Assembly (NCBI GenBank): GCA_964453115.1
Contig: CAYVRT010000003.1
Span: 95,329-159,328 of the forward strand
Source: JAIWNK01 sp964453115
Lineage (GTDB): Bacteria; Chloroflexota; Anaerolineae; Anaerolineales; Anaerolineaceae
Reading direction: 5' to 3'
DNA length: 64,000 nucleotides
In this document: piece by piece, positions 8,581-16,193 of the stretch
Layout of the letters: the number at the start of each line of letters is the position of its first letter
Position numbering within the stretch: the stretch's first letter is position 1
Notes under the pieces: model-generated
Database searches by the model: none
Told to the model about the DNA's origin: nothing
What the model saw: only the letters and a program-made list of their open reading frames with translations
Position numbers and translations under genes: made by a program

Positions 8581-10239
8581 ATGTCCCATTCTCGGGTAGT
8601 GCGCGCCCCGCGCGGCACGCAGTTGACTTGTAAATCATGGCAGACGGAAGCGGTCTACCGCATGATTCAAAACAATCTGGATCCGGATGTTGCCGAGCGC
8701 CCGCAAGACCTGGTGGTCTATGGTGGGCGTGGGCAGGCGGCGCGTTCCTGGGAGGCGTTTGATGCCATTCTTGAAACACTGAAAACGCTTGAGGAGAGCG
8801 AGACGTTGTTGGTGCAATCCGGAAAGCCGGTTGTGGTTTTCAAGTCACATCCCGATGCGCCGCGTGTGCTGATTGCCAATTCGAACCTGGTGCCGCACTG
8901 GGCCACGCAGGAACATTTCGACGACCTGGCACAGCGCGGGTTGATTATGTATGGGCAGATGACAGCCGGTTCCTGGATTTATATTGGCACGCAGGGTATT
9001 CTGCAAGGCACGTATGAGACGCTGGCCGCTCTGGCAACACAGCGCGGTTGGCCTTCCCTGGCGGGCAAGTTTGTCCTCACGGCGGGCCTGGGCGGGATGG
9101 GCGGCGCACAGCCCCTGGCGATTACGATGAATGATGGCGTTGGGCTGTGCATTGAAGTTGACCCGGCGCGCGCCCATCGGCGGCAGGAGATTGGCTATGT
9201 GGATGTGGTGGTGGATACGCTGGAAGAGGCGATGACGCTGGTGGAGGAAGCCTGCCGCGATCAGAGGCCGCTTTCGATTGCGCTGATTGGCAATGCGGCG
9301 GAAATTTATCCTGAGCTTGTGTTGCGCGGTGTCATCCCCGATGTGGTGACCGATCAGACCCCGGCACACGATGTGTTGAGCTATGTGCCGGCTGGCCTGA
9401 GCGTGGAGCAGGCCGAGGCGCTGCGCCGCAGTGACCCGGTGGAATATCAGCGCCGTTCGCTCGATTCGATGGCTCGTCATGTGGAGGCGATGCTGGCCTT
9501 TCAGAAGGCCGGGAGCGAAGTGTTTGATTATGGCAATAACCTGCGGCAGCGTGCCTATGATCATGGCGTGCGCAATGCGTTTGATTTTCCCGGTTTTGTT
9601 CCGGCGTATATTCGCCCGTTGTTCTGCGAGGGCAAGGGGCCTTTCCGCTGGGTGGCGCTTTCGGGTGACCCGGAGGATATTTACCGCACGGATGAAGCTG
9701 TGGCTGAACTCTTCCCAGAGGATGCACATTTGCAACGCTGGTTGAAGATGGCGCGTCAGCGGGTGCCGTTCCAGGGCCTGCCGGCGCGGATTTGCTGGCT
9801 GGGCTATGGCGAACGAGTGCGGGCCGGGCTGAAGTTCAATGAACTGGTTGCTCGCGGGATTGTCAAGGCGCCGATTGTCATTGGCCGCGATCATCTCGAT
9901 GCTGGTTCGGTGGCTTCTCCCAACCGCGAGACGGAAGCCATGCGCGATGGCACCGATGCGGTCAGCGATTGGCCGATTTTGAACTTGCTGATCAATGCGG
10001 TTGGCGGGGCAACCTGGGTTTCCTTCCATCATGGCGGTGGTGTGGGAATTGGCTTTAGCCAACATGCGGGAATGGTGATTGTTGCCGATGGCACGCCCGA
10101 AGCAGCCCGGCGGCTGGAACGGGTGCTGACGACCGACCCTGGCATGGGGGTTGTACGCCATGCCGATGCCGGTTATCCAGAGGCGATTGAGGCGGCTCGG
10201 CGCGGTGGGATTCGCCTGCCCATGCTGCCAAAGGATTAG
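8581..10239 (+). CDS. hutU: urocanate hydratase
   Basis: A 552-aa protein of normal urocanase length. It converts urocanate to imidazolonepropionate in histidine degradation, using tightly bound NAD. Visible signatures are VYGGRGQAARSWEAFDAI near the N-terminus, MTAGSWIYIGTQGI about residue 130, AGLGGMGGAQP about 170, DQTPAHDVLSYVP about 260, and the C-terminal SFHHGGGVGIGFSQHAG. I chose the ATG at 8581 because GGAGGAGG lies 5-7 nt before it; an ATG 15 nt upstream lacks such a site. No other hut gene is present here. Confidence 0.95.
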   Translation: MSHSRVVRAPRGTQLTCKSWQTEAVYRMIQNNLDPDVAERPQDLVVYGGRGQAARSWEAFDAILETLKTLEESETLLVQSGKPVVVFKSHPDAPRVLIANSNLVPHWATQEHFDDLAQRGLIMYGQMTAGSWIYIGTQGILQGTYETLAALATQRGWPSLAGKFVLTAGLGGMGGAQPLAITMNDGVGLCIEVDPARAHRRQEIGYVDVVVDTLEEAMTLVEEACRDQRPLSIALIGNAAEIYPELVLRGVIPDVVTDQTPAHDVLSYVPAGLSVEQAEALRRSDPVEYQRRSLDSMARHVEAMLAFQKAGSEVFDYGNNLRQRAYDHGVRNAFDFPGFVPAYIRPLFCEGKGPFRWVALSGDPEDIYRTDEAVAELFPEDAHLQRWLKMARQRVPFQGLPARICWLGYGERVRAGLKFNELVARGIVKAPIVIGRDHLDAGSVASPNRETEAMRDGTDAVSDWPILNLLINAVGGATWVSFHHGGGVGIGFSQHAGMVIVADGTPEAARRLERVLTTDPGMGVVRHADAGYPEAIEAARRGGIRLPMLPKD

Positions 10240-10245
10240 CGCACA

Positions 10246-10599
10246 GTGCGCACCCGTCGTTTGCTGGGCTTTTTGTTGATGATTGGGCTGGGCATTGGGC
10301 TTGGCCTCTTCCTGGGCTGGGGGCCGCTGGCGCGCGCTGGCAAGGCCGGGTTGCCGCTTTCCAGTTTGCGCAGCGATTACCGCACCGATTATGTGTTGAT
10401 GGTTGCCGAAATCTATGCTCAGGAGGGCAGCCGCAGCCTGGCAGCGGAGCGTTTGCAGGCCCTGGGGGATGCAACGCCGCTCAGCATGGTGCAGCAGGCC
10501 ATCATTCAGGCGCAGACCTATGGCTACTCCAGTCAGGATATTCGCACCCTGGCGGAGTTGGCGCAGGCTTTGCAGTTGCCCGGTGTGAAAACGCCATGA
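10246..10599 (+). CDS. small membrane-anchored protein of unknown function
   Basis: A 117-aa protein starting at GTG 6 nt after hutU. One N-terminal transmembrane helix (about residues 6-25) is followed by a helical region with SDYRTDYVLMVAEIYAQEG and AAERLQALGDATP. The next gene has the same plan and similar wording (DRYRSLIAQAYFADGD, ARLMLLGDANP), so the two look paralogous. The tail probably lies outside the cytoplasm. I do not recognise a named family. It overlaps the next gene by 4 nt. Confidence 0.7.
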   Translation: MRTRRLLGFLLMIGLGIGLGLFLGWGPLARAGKAGLPLSSLRSDYRTDYVLMVAEIYAQEGSRSLAAERLQALGDATPLSMVQQAIIQAQTYGYSSQDIRTLAELAQALQLPGVKTP

Positions 10600-11537
10600 G
10601 CGAGTGGGATTTTTCGGACGCGGTGGAAGAGCAGCCGCCGGTTGCCACGCATGGCCGCCGTGAGCGCCGTCAACAGCAGGAACGGCGCGGTGGGCTGTTT
10701 CTGTTTACGGGGGCGCTGCTTGGGGTGACGATTGGGCTGCTGATTGCGATGCTGGTTTGGCCGTTGCAGTTTGTGGATTCTTCGCCCAATCAGCTTGCTC
10801 CGGCAGAGAAGGATCGCTACCGCAGCCTGATTGCGCAGGCCTACTTTGCCGATGGAGATGCTGGGCGTGCCTGGGCGCGCCTGATGCTTCTGGGCGATGC
10901 CAACCCGCGCGAGGCGCTCGCTGAGCAGGCGCGCCGCATGGCTGCTCAGGGCGGCAATTTGGACGAGGCCCGCGCCCTGGCACAGATGGCAGCTGCGCTG
11001 GCACAGCCGCAGTCGTTGCAACCTTCCCCCACTCCACCCACAGCCGGGCAGACAGCCATTCTGCCCACCCTCGACCCCTCGGCTTTGCAGGCGGTACGTT
11101 CCGCCACGCCGGTGCCAACTGTCACCATCACGCCTACCCCGCGCCCCACTGCTACCCCGCGCGCCACCCCAACCCTGGCACCAACCCTGGGCGCTCCGTT
11201 CCTGGTTGTGGATCAACAGTCGGTATGTGATGAAACAATCCCCGGTTGGGATACGCTGGCGCTGCTTCAGGTGCAGGTGCTGGATGGTGCCGGGCAGCCA
11301 GCACCCAATATTCGCGTCATTGTTTCGTGGGATGACGGGTCGGATACTTTTTACACCGGTCTGTACCCTGAAATTAGCCTGGGCTATGCCGATTTTACCA
11401 TGCAGCCTGGGGTGAGTTATGGCGTGCAGGTGGGGGATGGCGGCGAGGTGGCAACTGGCCTTCAGGCCCCCGAATGCACAGACGCGAATGGCGTTCCCTA
11501 TTGGGGGCGTTGGCAATTGACTTTTCAACAACCCTGA
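10596..11537 (+). CDS. single-pass membrane protein with Pro/Thr linker and C-terminal extracytoplasmic domain
   Basis: A 313-aa protein with four visible parts. First comes an Arg/Gln-rich cytoplasmic N-terminus (RRERRQQQERR), then a transmembrane helix at about 34-56. Next is a helical segment resembling the upstream protein, then a long Pro/Thr-rich spacer (about 150-205). The last part is a roughly 100-residue beta-rich domain with ILPT-type strands and two cysteines (QQSVCDE and APECTD) that could form a disulfide outside the cell. The domain includes GQPAPNIRVIVSWDDGSD, reminiscent of Ig-like or carboxypeptidase-regulatory folds, but this is only a resemblance. The function is unknown. 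Confidence 0.75.
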   Translation: MSEWDFSDAVEEQPPVATHGRRERRQQQERRGGLFLFTGALLGVTIGLLIAMLVWPLQFVDSSPNQLAPAEKDRYRSLIAQAYFADGDAGRAWARLMLLGDANPREALAEQARRMAAQGGNLDEARALAQMAAALAQPQSLQPSPTPPTAGQTAILPTLDPSALQAVRSATPVPTVTITPTPRPTATPRATPTLAPTLGAPFLVVDQQSVCDETIPGWDTLALLQVQVLDGAGQPAPNIRVIVSWDDGSDTFYTGLYPEISLGYADFTMQPGVSYGVQVGDGGEVATGLQAPECTDANGVPYWGRWQLTFQQP

Positions 11538-11560
11538 AACGTGGTCTTGTTGGAGCGGCG

Positions 11561-12982
11561 TTAGGGCATGGGGTTGTCGTTGGCCCAATCGCTGCCCAGC
11601 ACAACGGCAATATCCACTGCGGCTTCGGGATCGTAGGAATAGATGACCAGGATATTGTCAATTTGCATGATTTGCTTGATGTAGGCGGCTGTGGCCGGGG
11701 TGGCATCGTAGATGTAGAGGGTGGTGCGATCGCGCAACTGGGCATTGGTCTTCAAGGTTACATTGACGCCATTGCCAATCAGGAATTCTGCCGTGCGCTC
11801 AGCCAGCCCAGGGACGGAGGTGCCGTTTTCAACTGAGACGGTTGCGGCTTCGGCCTGCATTTGCGTTTTGGGGTCGCCGCCCAGCGCCGGGCCAATTGGC
11901 CCACCGGCGGTGAAGATCTGGTCGCGGGTCAGGCGCACCTGGTCGGGGATGGGAATGAGAATATCCAGGCCATCGGGCGATTTGCCAAATTGTACTGCAT
12001 CTGGGCCAATCACACCCATGTGGATGCTTTCCTTGGGCAGGTTATAGACTGCCAGCCCCAGGCTCAGCGCCTCGTCAAAGGTCATGTTGGTGTGAATGCC
12101 GGAGGAGATGTCGCTGTAGATGGCGGGGGCTTTTGCCAGCAGGCCCGGCAGCAGGTCAAATTGCAGGATGCGGTCGCGCAATGCCAGAATGACTTCTTGC
12201 TGACGCCCGGCACGGTCAAAATCGCCGCCTTCTGTTTTGCGGGAGCGGGCATAGGCCAGGGCCAGTTCGCCATTCAAGGTGTAGACGCCGGTTTCAAGGT
12301 GGACTTTGGGCGAAGGGCCGATCGGGTCAATCGTTAACGGCTCGGTGACGTGAATCTTGACGCCGCCGATGTGATCAACCAGTTTGACAAAGGCGTCAAA
12401 ATCTACCTGGGCGTAGTAGTTGATTGGCACGCCAAGGAAACTTTCGACTGTTTTGACCGCCAGCCCGGGCCCGCCGCCCGGCAGGCGGCTGCCTTCACCA
12501 ATGGCATAGGCGGTGTTGATTTTGCCATAATCATACCCTGGGATGTTGACCCACATATCGCGCGGGATGGAAAGCACGCCGGCGGTATTGTGAATCGGGT
12601 CGTAGCTGATCAAGATCATCGTGTCGGTGCGCGGTGGGCCTTCACCAGCTTCCCAATCGCGGTAATCGAGGCCCATGACCAGAATTGTGACCGGACGGGT
12701 TTTATCCCATGGGATGGCGGTTGGGCCTTCTTGCGGCTGCATGGGGCCGCTTGGCAGCGTGGGCTGTGGAACGGTCAGGTTCGGGTCGTTGGTGGGGGTG
12801 GGTTGTTTGATGGTGATGCCTGGCAGGGTTGTCATTTCCCAGCCTGCAATCTGTTCCTGGATGAAGTTGTAGGCGGCAATGGCTGTGACGACGGCCAGCA
12901 CCACAAAAGCTGCCAGGAGAATGGCAGATGTGCGATCGAAAACGATGCGCGAACGAGCGCGCGCAGGACGTGGGTGAGCCAT
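11561..12982 (-). CDS. LytR-CpsA-Psr (LCP) family cell-wall ligase with LytR_C domain
   Basis: A 473-aa membrane-anchored protein: cytoplasmic N-terminus, transmembrane helix about 17-40, Pro-rich spacer, then the LCP domain from about residue 95 (ILVMGLDYRD, PRTDTMILISYDP, VLSIPRDMWVNIPGY, KINTAYAIGE, LAYARSRKTEGGDFDRAGRQQEV). The C-terminal domain (about 375-465) begins with VSVENGTSVPGLAERTAEFL, typical of LytR_C. LCP proteins transfer polyprenyl-phosphate-linked glycopolymers to the cell wall on the outer membrane face. It lies 6 nt downstream of the Trm112-like gene in one operon. Confidence 0.9.
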   Translation of the reverse strand: MAHPRPARARSRIVFDRTSAILLAAFVVLAVVTAIAAYNFIQEQIAGWEMTTLPGITIKQPTPTNDPNLTVPQPTLPSGPMQPQEGPTAIPWDKTRPVTILVMGLDYRDWEAGEGPPRTDTMILISYDPIHNTAGVLSIPRDMWVNIPGYDYGKINTAYAIGEGSRLPGGGPGLAVKTVESFLGVPINYYAQVDFDAFVKLVDHIGGVKIHVTEPLTIDPIGPSPKVHLETGVYTLNGELALAYARSRKTEGGDFDRAGRQQEVILALRDRILQFDLLPGLLAKAPAIYSDISSGIHTNMTFDEALSLGLAVYNLPKESIHMGVIGPDAVQFGKSPDGLDILIPIPDQVRLTRDQIFTAGGPIGPALGGDPKTQMQAEAATVSVENGTSVPGLAERTAEFLIGNGVNVTLKTNAQLRDRTTLYIYDATPATAAYIKQIMQIDNILVIYSYDPEAAVDIAVVLGSDWANDNPMP

Positions 12983-12988
12983 GCAGTC

Positions 12989-13210
12989 CTAATCCATTGC
13001 TGGGGGTGGAACGGGCAGGCTTTCGACCGGCGTGGTTACCCATTTATCCCCCTCGTCAATCAACATGACGGGAATATCTTCCAGAATTGGGTATTTGCGC
13101 CCACAATCACGGCACACCAGCCAGCTATCTTTGACCAGGTCGAGCAGACCTTCTTTTTCGCGCACACAAGCCGGGCAGCGCAAGATCTCAAGTAGTTCAG
13201 GGTTGACCAT
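12989..13210 (-). CDS. Trm112-like small zinc-binding protein
   Basis: A 73-aa protein beginning MVNPELLEILRCPAC. The pattern is that of the Trm112p-like/UPF0434 family: one CPxC pair near residue 12 and a second CxxCG pair near residue 35, then GRKYPILEDIPVML. These proteins form a zinc ribbon and in other organisms act as activators of methyltransferases; the role here is unproven. I chose the ATG at 13208-13210 because TGGAGGCC precedes it. It is the first gene of a minus-strand pair with the LCP protein. Confidence 0.85.
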   Translation of the reverse strand: MVNPELLEILRCPACVREKEGLLDLVKDSWLVCRDCGRKYPILEDIPVMLIDEGDKWVTTPVESLPVPPPAMD

Positions 13211-13250
13211 AAGGCCTCCAACAAAAAAAGATTGTCTAATTTTACCACGA

Positions 13251-13279
13251 TTGACCGCAGTACATTTCCTGGTTACAAT
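13251..13279 (+). promoter_or_regulatory. sigma70-type promoter for the MFS gene
   Basis: TTGACC (13251-13256) and TACAAT (13274-13279) are separated by 17 nt, about 140 nt before the MFS start. The spacing and hexamers are good, and the transcript would carry a structured leader. Confidence 0.65.
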
Positions 13280-13364
13280 ATCTGTGCCAACTCCGGCGAG
13301 GAAGAACTGGTCTGCCTGCCACAAGATGGCAGTCGTTCTGGAGACCCGGCCCCTGCTCAACCGG

Positions 13365-13416
13365 GATGCTGCACTCCTTTTGGGCAACAATTGAAGAACG
13401 CAGGAGCATCTTTTTT
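13365..13416 (+). promoter_or_regulatory. leader hairpin with T-run that can mask the MFS ribosome site
   Basis: GATGCT (13365-13370) is complementary to AGCATC (13405-13410), and six T residues follow (13411-13416), directly touching the ATG at 13417. Alternatively CTCCT (13374-13378) pairs with the Shine-Dalgarno AGGAG (13402-13406) while GATG still pairs with CATC. Either structure could reduce expression by attenuation or by hiding the ribosome site. No ligand class is recognised. Confidence 0.4.
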
Positions 13417-14625
13417 ATGTCAGCATCCTTTCCTTCCGCAGTGCGGGTTGGGTATCCGCGCCAGTTTTGGATTTTATTTGTTGGAATGTTGATCAGTACA
13501 ATTGGGTCGAGCATGATTTGGCCCTTTATGATGATCTATGTGACCGAACGGCTTGAGCTTCCGCTGAGTCAGGCCACTTTGCTCACCTCGCTCAATGCAA
13601 CGGTTGGGTTGGTTTTTTCGTTCTTGGCGGGGCCGGTTGCCGATCGGCTGGGGCGCAAATGGGTGATGGTGATTAGTTTGCTGGGCAATGGGCTTGGGTA
13701 CCTGGCGCTCAGTCGTGCCGAGACCTTTGGTGCATTTGCTTTGGTGATGGGCATGCAGGGTGCATTCAACCCGCTTTATCGTGTTGGCGGTGATGCAATG
13801 ACGGCTGATTTAATTGTCCCCGAAAAGCGAATTGAGGCCTATTCGTTGCTGCGCATGAGCAATAATTTGGGCATTGCCATTGGGCCGGCAATTGGCGGCT
13901 GGGTGGCGGCTTCTTCCTACGAGATTGCCTTTTATTGTGCCGCAGCTGGCCTGTTTACCTATGGGCTGATCCTTTGGGCGATGGCGCGTGAGACTTTGCC
14001 GGTAGGTGATGGGCCAAAACCGCGTGAGGCGTTTGGCGGTTATGGGCCGGTGCTGCGGCATGGGCAGTTTGTGCGCTTTGTCCTCTCGTTCATTCCAACC
14101 TCGATGTGTGCCGCGATGGTCTGGGTGTTGCTTTCGGTTTACACCAAGCAGAACTATGGCTTGTCGGAGCGGCTGTATGGTTTTATCCCGGTTACCAATG
14201 CTTTGATGGTTGTCTTTTTGCAATATTTTGTCACTTATTTTGCCCGGCGCCGCTCTCCGCTTTGGATGGTGACTCTGGGGGCAGCGCTCTATGCGCTTGG
14301 CAGCGGCAGTGTTGCCTGGATGACCGGGTTCTGGGGCTTTTGGTTGAGTATGGTGATTATGACGTTTGGGGAGCTAATTGCCGTGCCTACTTCTTCAACC
14401 TATGTTGCCAACCTGGCACCAACCGATAAGCGCGGGCGCTACATGGGCTTATATGGGCTGACGTGGACGGTTGCCTCGATGTTTGGGCCTTTGCTGGGTG
14501 GACAGCTCAGCGATTTGTTCGCGCCGCAATTCATCTGGTATGGCGCTGGAACGATTGGCCTGGTTAGCGTTTTGGCCTTTGGCCTGATGGCTTTGCAGCA
14601 CCGTCGGCATCCGCAAGCGGCTTAA
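13417..14625 (+). CDS. major facilitator superfamily transporter
   Basis: A 402-aa polytopic membrane protein with about 12 hydrophobic segments. The loop 2-3 signature is GPVADRLGRKWVM (about residues 70-82), and a matching loop in the second half is APTDKRGRYMGLYGL. It resembles drug- or metabolite-exporting MFS proteins of the DHA1 type; the substrate is unknown. I chose the ATG at 13417 because AGGAG lies at 13402-13406; a longer reading from 13366 would place the start inside the leader hairpin. It overlaps the convergent TPR gene by 4 nt. Confidence 0.88.
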   Translation: MSASFPSAVRVGYPRQFWILFVGMLISTIGSSMIWPFMMIYVTERLELPLSQATLLTSLNATVGLVFSFLAGPVADRLGRKWVMVISLLGNGLGYLALSRAETFGAFALVMGMQGAFNPLYRVGGDAMTADLIVPEKRIEAYSLLRMSNNLGIAIGPAIGGWVAASSYEIAFYCAAAGLFTYGLILWAMARETLPVGDGPKPREAFGGYGPVLRHGQFVRFVLSFIPTSMCAAMVWVLLSVYTKQNYGLSERLYGFIPVTNALMVVFLQYFVTYFARRRSPLWMVTLGAALYALGSGSVAWMTGFWGFWLSMVIMTFGELIAVPTSSTYVANLAPTDKRGRYMGLYGLTWTVASMFGPLLGGQLSDLFAPQFIWYGAGTIGLVSVLAFGLMALQHRRHPQAA

Positions 14626-15653
14626 GGTTGAATGCCATTCATTAAGATGACGATGCCAATGATGATGCCAAACAAGACCAGGAGGATGAACAGGATGCGC
14701 AAAATGATTTCACCAGGCTGAACGTCTGGTCGGTCTTTGGGTGTTGACCTGGCTTTTGGCTTGGGTTTGGCCTTGGCTTTGGGTTTGGTCTTTGATTTCG
14801 ATTTTGGGCTGCTTTTGCGGCGCTCGGGTTGTGGGGCAACTTCAGCTTCTTCTTCTTCTTCCCAGGGCATGCGCCGTGGCGTGTAGACCGGTTCTGGCTC
14901 CTTCCAGCTTGCAGCCGGTTGAGGGTCGCGCCAGGAGGAAACAAGCGGCGGCGTTTCGGGCTCGCTTTGTTGCCAGAAGGTGGGGGTTGGCTCTGGTTCC
15001 GGTTCTGGTTGTGGGGCTTGCCAGGCAAGCGGTTCGGCTTCGGGCTGCGGCTCAGGTTCTTGCCAGAAAACGGCTGGTTGTGGTTCGGCCTCCTGCCAGA
15101 AAGCAGGCGCAGCGGGTTCGATGGTCTCGGCTGGATGGGTGGAAAAGGGCGATGCCGGGCGCCCGGAAAAATCGAACGGGGCGTTTGCTGGATTGCCATT
15201 TTGAGGCTGAAAAACGGATAGGTCGGGCTGTGATTCGGCGCTCAGGAAAGGGTCGTTGGCATCGAAAATAAAGGCCGGGGCTGTGCTTTCAGGGTCGGGT
15301 TGTGGGTCTGCCGAGAAAGTGGGGGCAGTGCTTGCACCAACGCCGCTCTGAAATGGGTTGCTGGTTTCAATATCTTCGTAGCGCAGCGAACGCAGGGCGG
15401 CTGGGCGGGCTGCGGGACGGGCATTGTTTAGCTCGGTTTGTGTTGAAAGCGCAAAGCTGTGGTTGGGGTCAATTTGCAAGGCGCGTTGCAAGCAATCGTT
15501 TTGCTTTTGCGGGTCATCGAGGGCGCGTGCTAGCCAAACCCAGGCGGTGGGGTTGCGCGGTTCTTCTTGCAATGCCTGACGCAGGGAGGTGACGGCCTGT
15601 TGTTTTTGCCCGGCTTGCAGGGCATCAATGGCGGTTTGCAGGTGAGGATTCAT
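14622..15653 (-). CDS. TPR protein with disordered Glu/Pro-rich middle and C-terminal membrane anchor
   Basis: A 343-aa protein. Residues 3-80 form about two TPR units (AIDALQAGQKQQAVTSLRQAL and DCLQRALQIDPNHSFAL). Residues 90-260 are low-complexity, rich in Pro, Glu, Gln and Trp, with repeated WQEPEPQP-like runs. Then comes a Lys/Pro-rich basic stretch (KSKSKTKPKAKAKPKPKA) and one C-terminal hydrophobic helix, so it is probably tail-anchored with the TPR in the cytoplasm. The function is unknown. The ATG at 15651-15653 has no Shine-Dalgarno, and a TATAAT box lies 6 nt upstream. Confidence 0.75.
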   Translation of the reverse strand: MNPHLQTAIDALQAGQKQQAVTSLRQALQEEPRNPTAWVWLARALDDPQKQNDCLQRALQIDPNHSFALSTQTELNNARPAARPAALRSLRYEDIETSNPFQSGVGASTAPTFSADPQPDPESTAPAFIFDANDPFLSAESQPDLSVFQPQNGNPANAPFDFSGRPASPFSTHPAETIEPAAPAFWQEAEPQPAVFWQEPEPQPEAEPLAWQAPQPEPEPEPTPTFWQQSEPETPPLVSSWRDPQPAASWKEPEPVYTPRRMPWEEEEEAEVAPQPERRKSSPKSKSKTKPKAKAKPKPKARSTPKDRPDVQPGEIILRILFILLVLFGIIIGIVILMNGIQP

Positions 15654-15659
15654 GGAATA

Positions 15660-15665
15660 ATTATA
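15660..15665 (-). promoter_or_regulatory. -10 box immediately upstream of the TPR gene
   Basis: TATAAT on the minus strand ends 6 nt from the ATG, so transcription would begin at or next to the start codon. This suggests a leaderless mRNA. Confidence 0.5.
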
Positions 15666-15789
15666 CGCATTTTTGGGTAAAATAGGGGCGGAATTTGGCA
15701 ATCTTTAAAAAAAAGGAGTGGCTTCGGAGTGGGGGTGGGCTTGATCGGCATGGCTTTGCAGCAAAAGGGCGTTTTTTTGGGGGGCGGTC

Positions 15790-15817
15790 TTGACAATTGT
15801 AAAAAACGGTCTATAAT
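15790..15817 (+). promoter_or_regulatory. consensus sigma70 promoter for the T-box/trpB2 transcript
   Basis: TTGACA (15790-15795) and TATAAT (15812-15817) match consensus at all 12 positions, with a 16-nt spacer. The transcript should start near 15824 and run through the T-box leader. Confidence 0.85.
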
Positions 15818-15823
15818 CATACA

Positions 15824-16160
15824 AAATTGAAACCAAAAGACATTGAAGAGGACGAGTAGGCGCTGAACCGCCGGTCCAGAGAGCCGCAACTGGTGAGAAG
15901 CGGCACGGACGACAGCGTTGAATGGACCTTGGAGTTGCAGGGCAAACGCATTTGCCAGTAGCCTGTGCCGGAGCTGCCACCGTTATCAAGGCAAAGGGTA
16001 TCGCAGGTTTGCCTGCCGTACCCGAAAGAGTGAGGCTGGCTTTTTTCCCCTGTGTGCTTTCACCAGGGGTTTCTTTTTTTAGCCACCGGCCAGCCTAACC
16101 GGGGTGGCACCACGAACATGGAAACACGTTCGTCCCCTTTGGGATGAGCGTGTTTTTTTG
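15824..16160 (+). promoter_or_regulatory. tryptophan T-box leader controlling trpB2
   Basis: This leader fills most of the 540-nt gap before trpB2. Stem I landmarks are GACGAGTAG (15851-15859), the AGAGAG element near 15877, and the specifier segment GAATGGACC, in which TGG at 15923-15925 reads as a Trp codon. An 8-bp helix (16033-16040 with 16089-16096) encloses a hairpin at 16047-16069. The T-box sequence GGGGTGGCACC starts at 16101; its TGGC (16105-16108) can pair with a GCCA tRNA end, matching the G discriminator usual for tRNA-Trp. Uncharged tRNA-Trp should stabilise the antiterminator. Confidence 0.9.
16124..16159 (+). terminator. T-box regulated terminator
   Basis: ACACG (16124-16128) pairs with CGTGT (16149-16153), extended inward by a G-U-containing helix between TTCGTCC and GGATGAG. 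Six T residues follow (16154-16159). The 5' arm overlaps the region needed by the antiterminator, as expected for a transcriptional T-box. Confidence 0.85.
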
Positions 16161-16193
16161 TTAATCTTTCGAACGTATAAAGGAGAAGAAACC

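Noticed and set aside
8845..10161. A 438-aa minus-strand open frame inside hutU
   Set aside because: The plus-strand frame matches urocanase over its whole length; the antisense frame shows only His/Arg/Gln-rich low-information sequence.
14741..15271. A 176-aa plus-strand frame opposite the TPR protein
   Set aside because: It reflects the low-complexity Pro/Glu coding region of the minus-strand gene; it has no SD and no domain.
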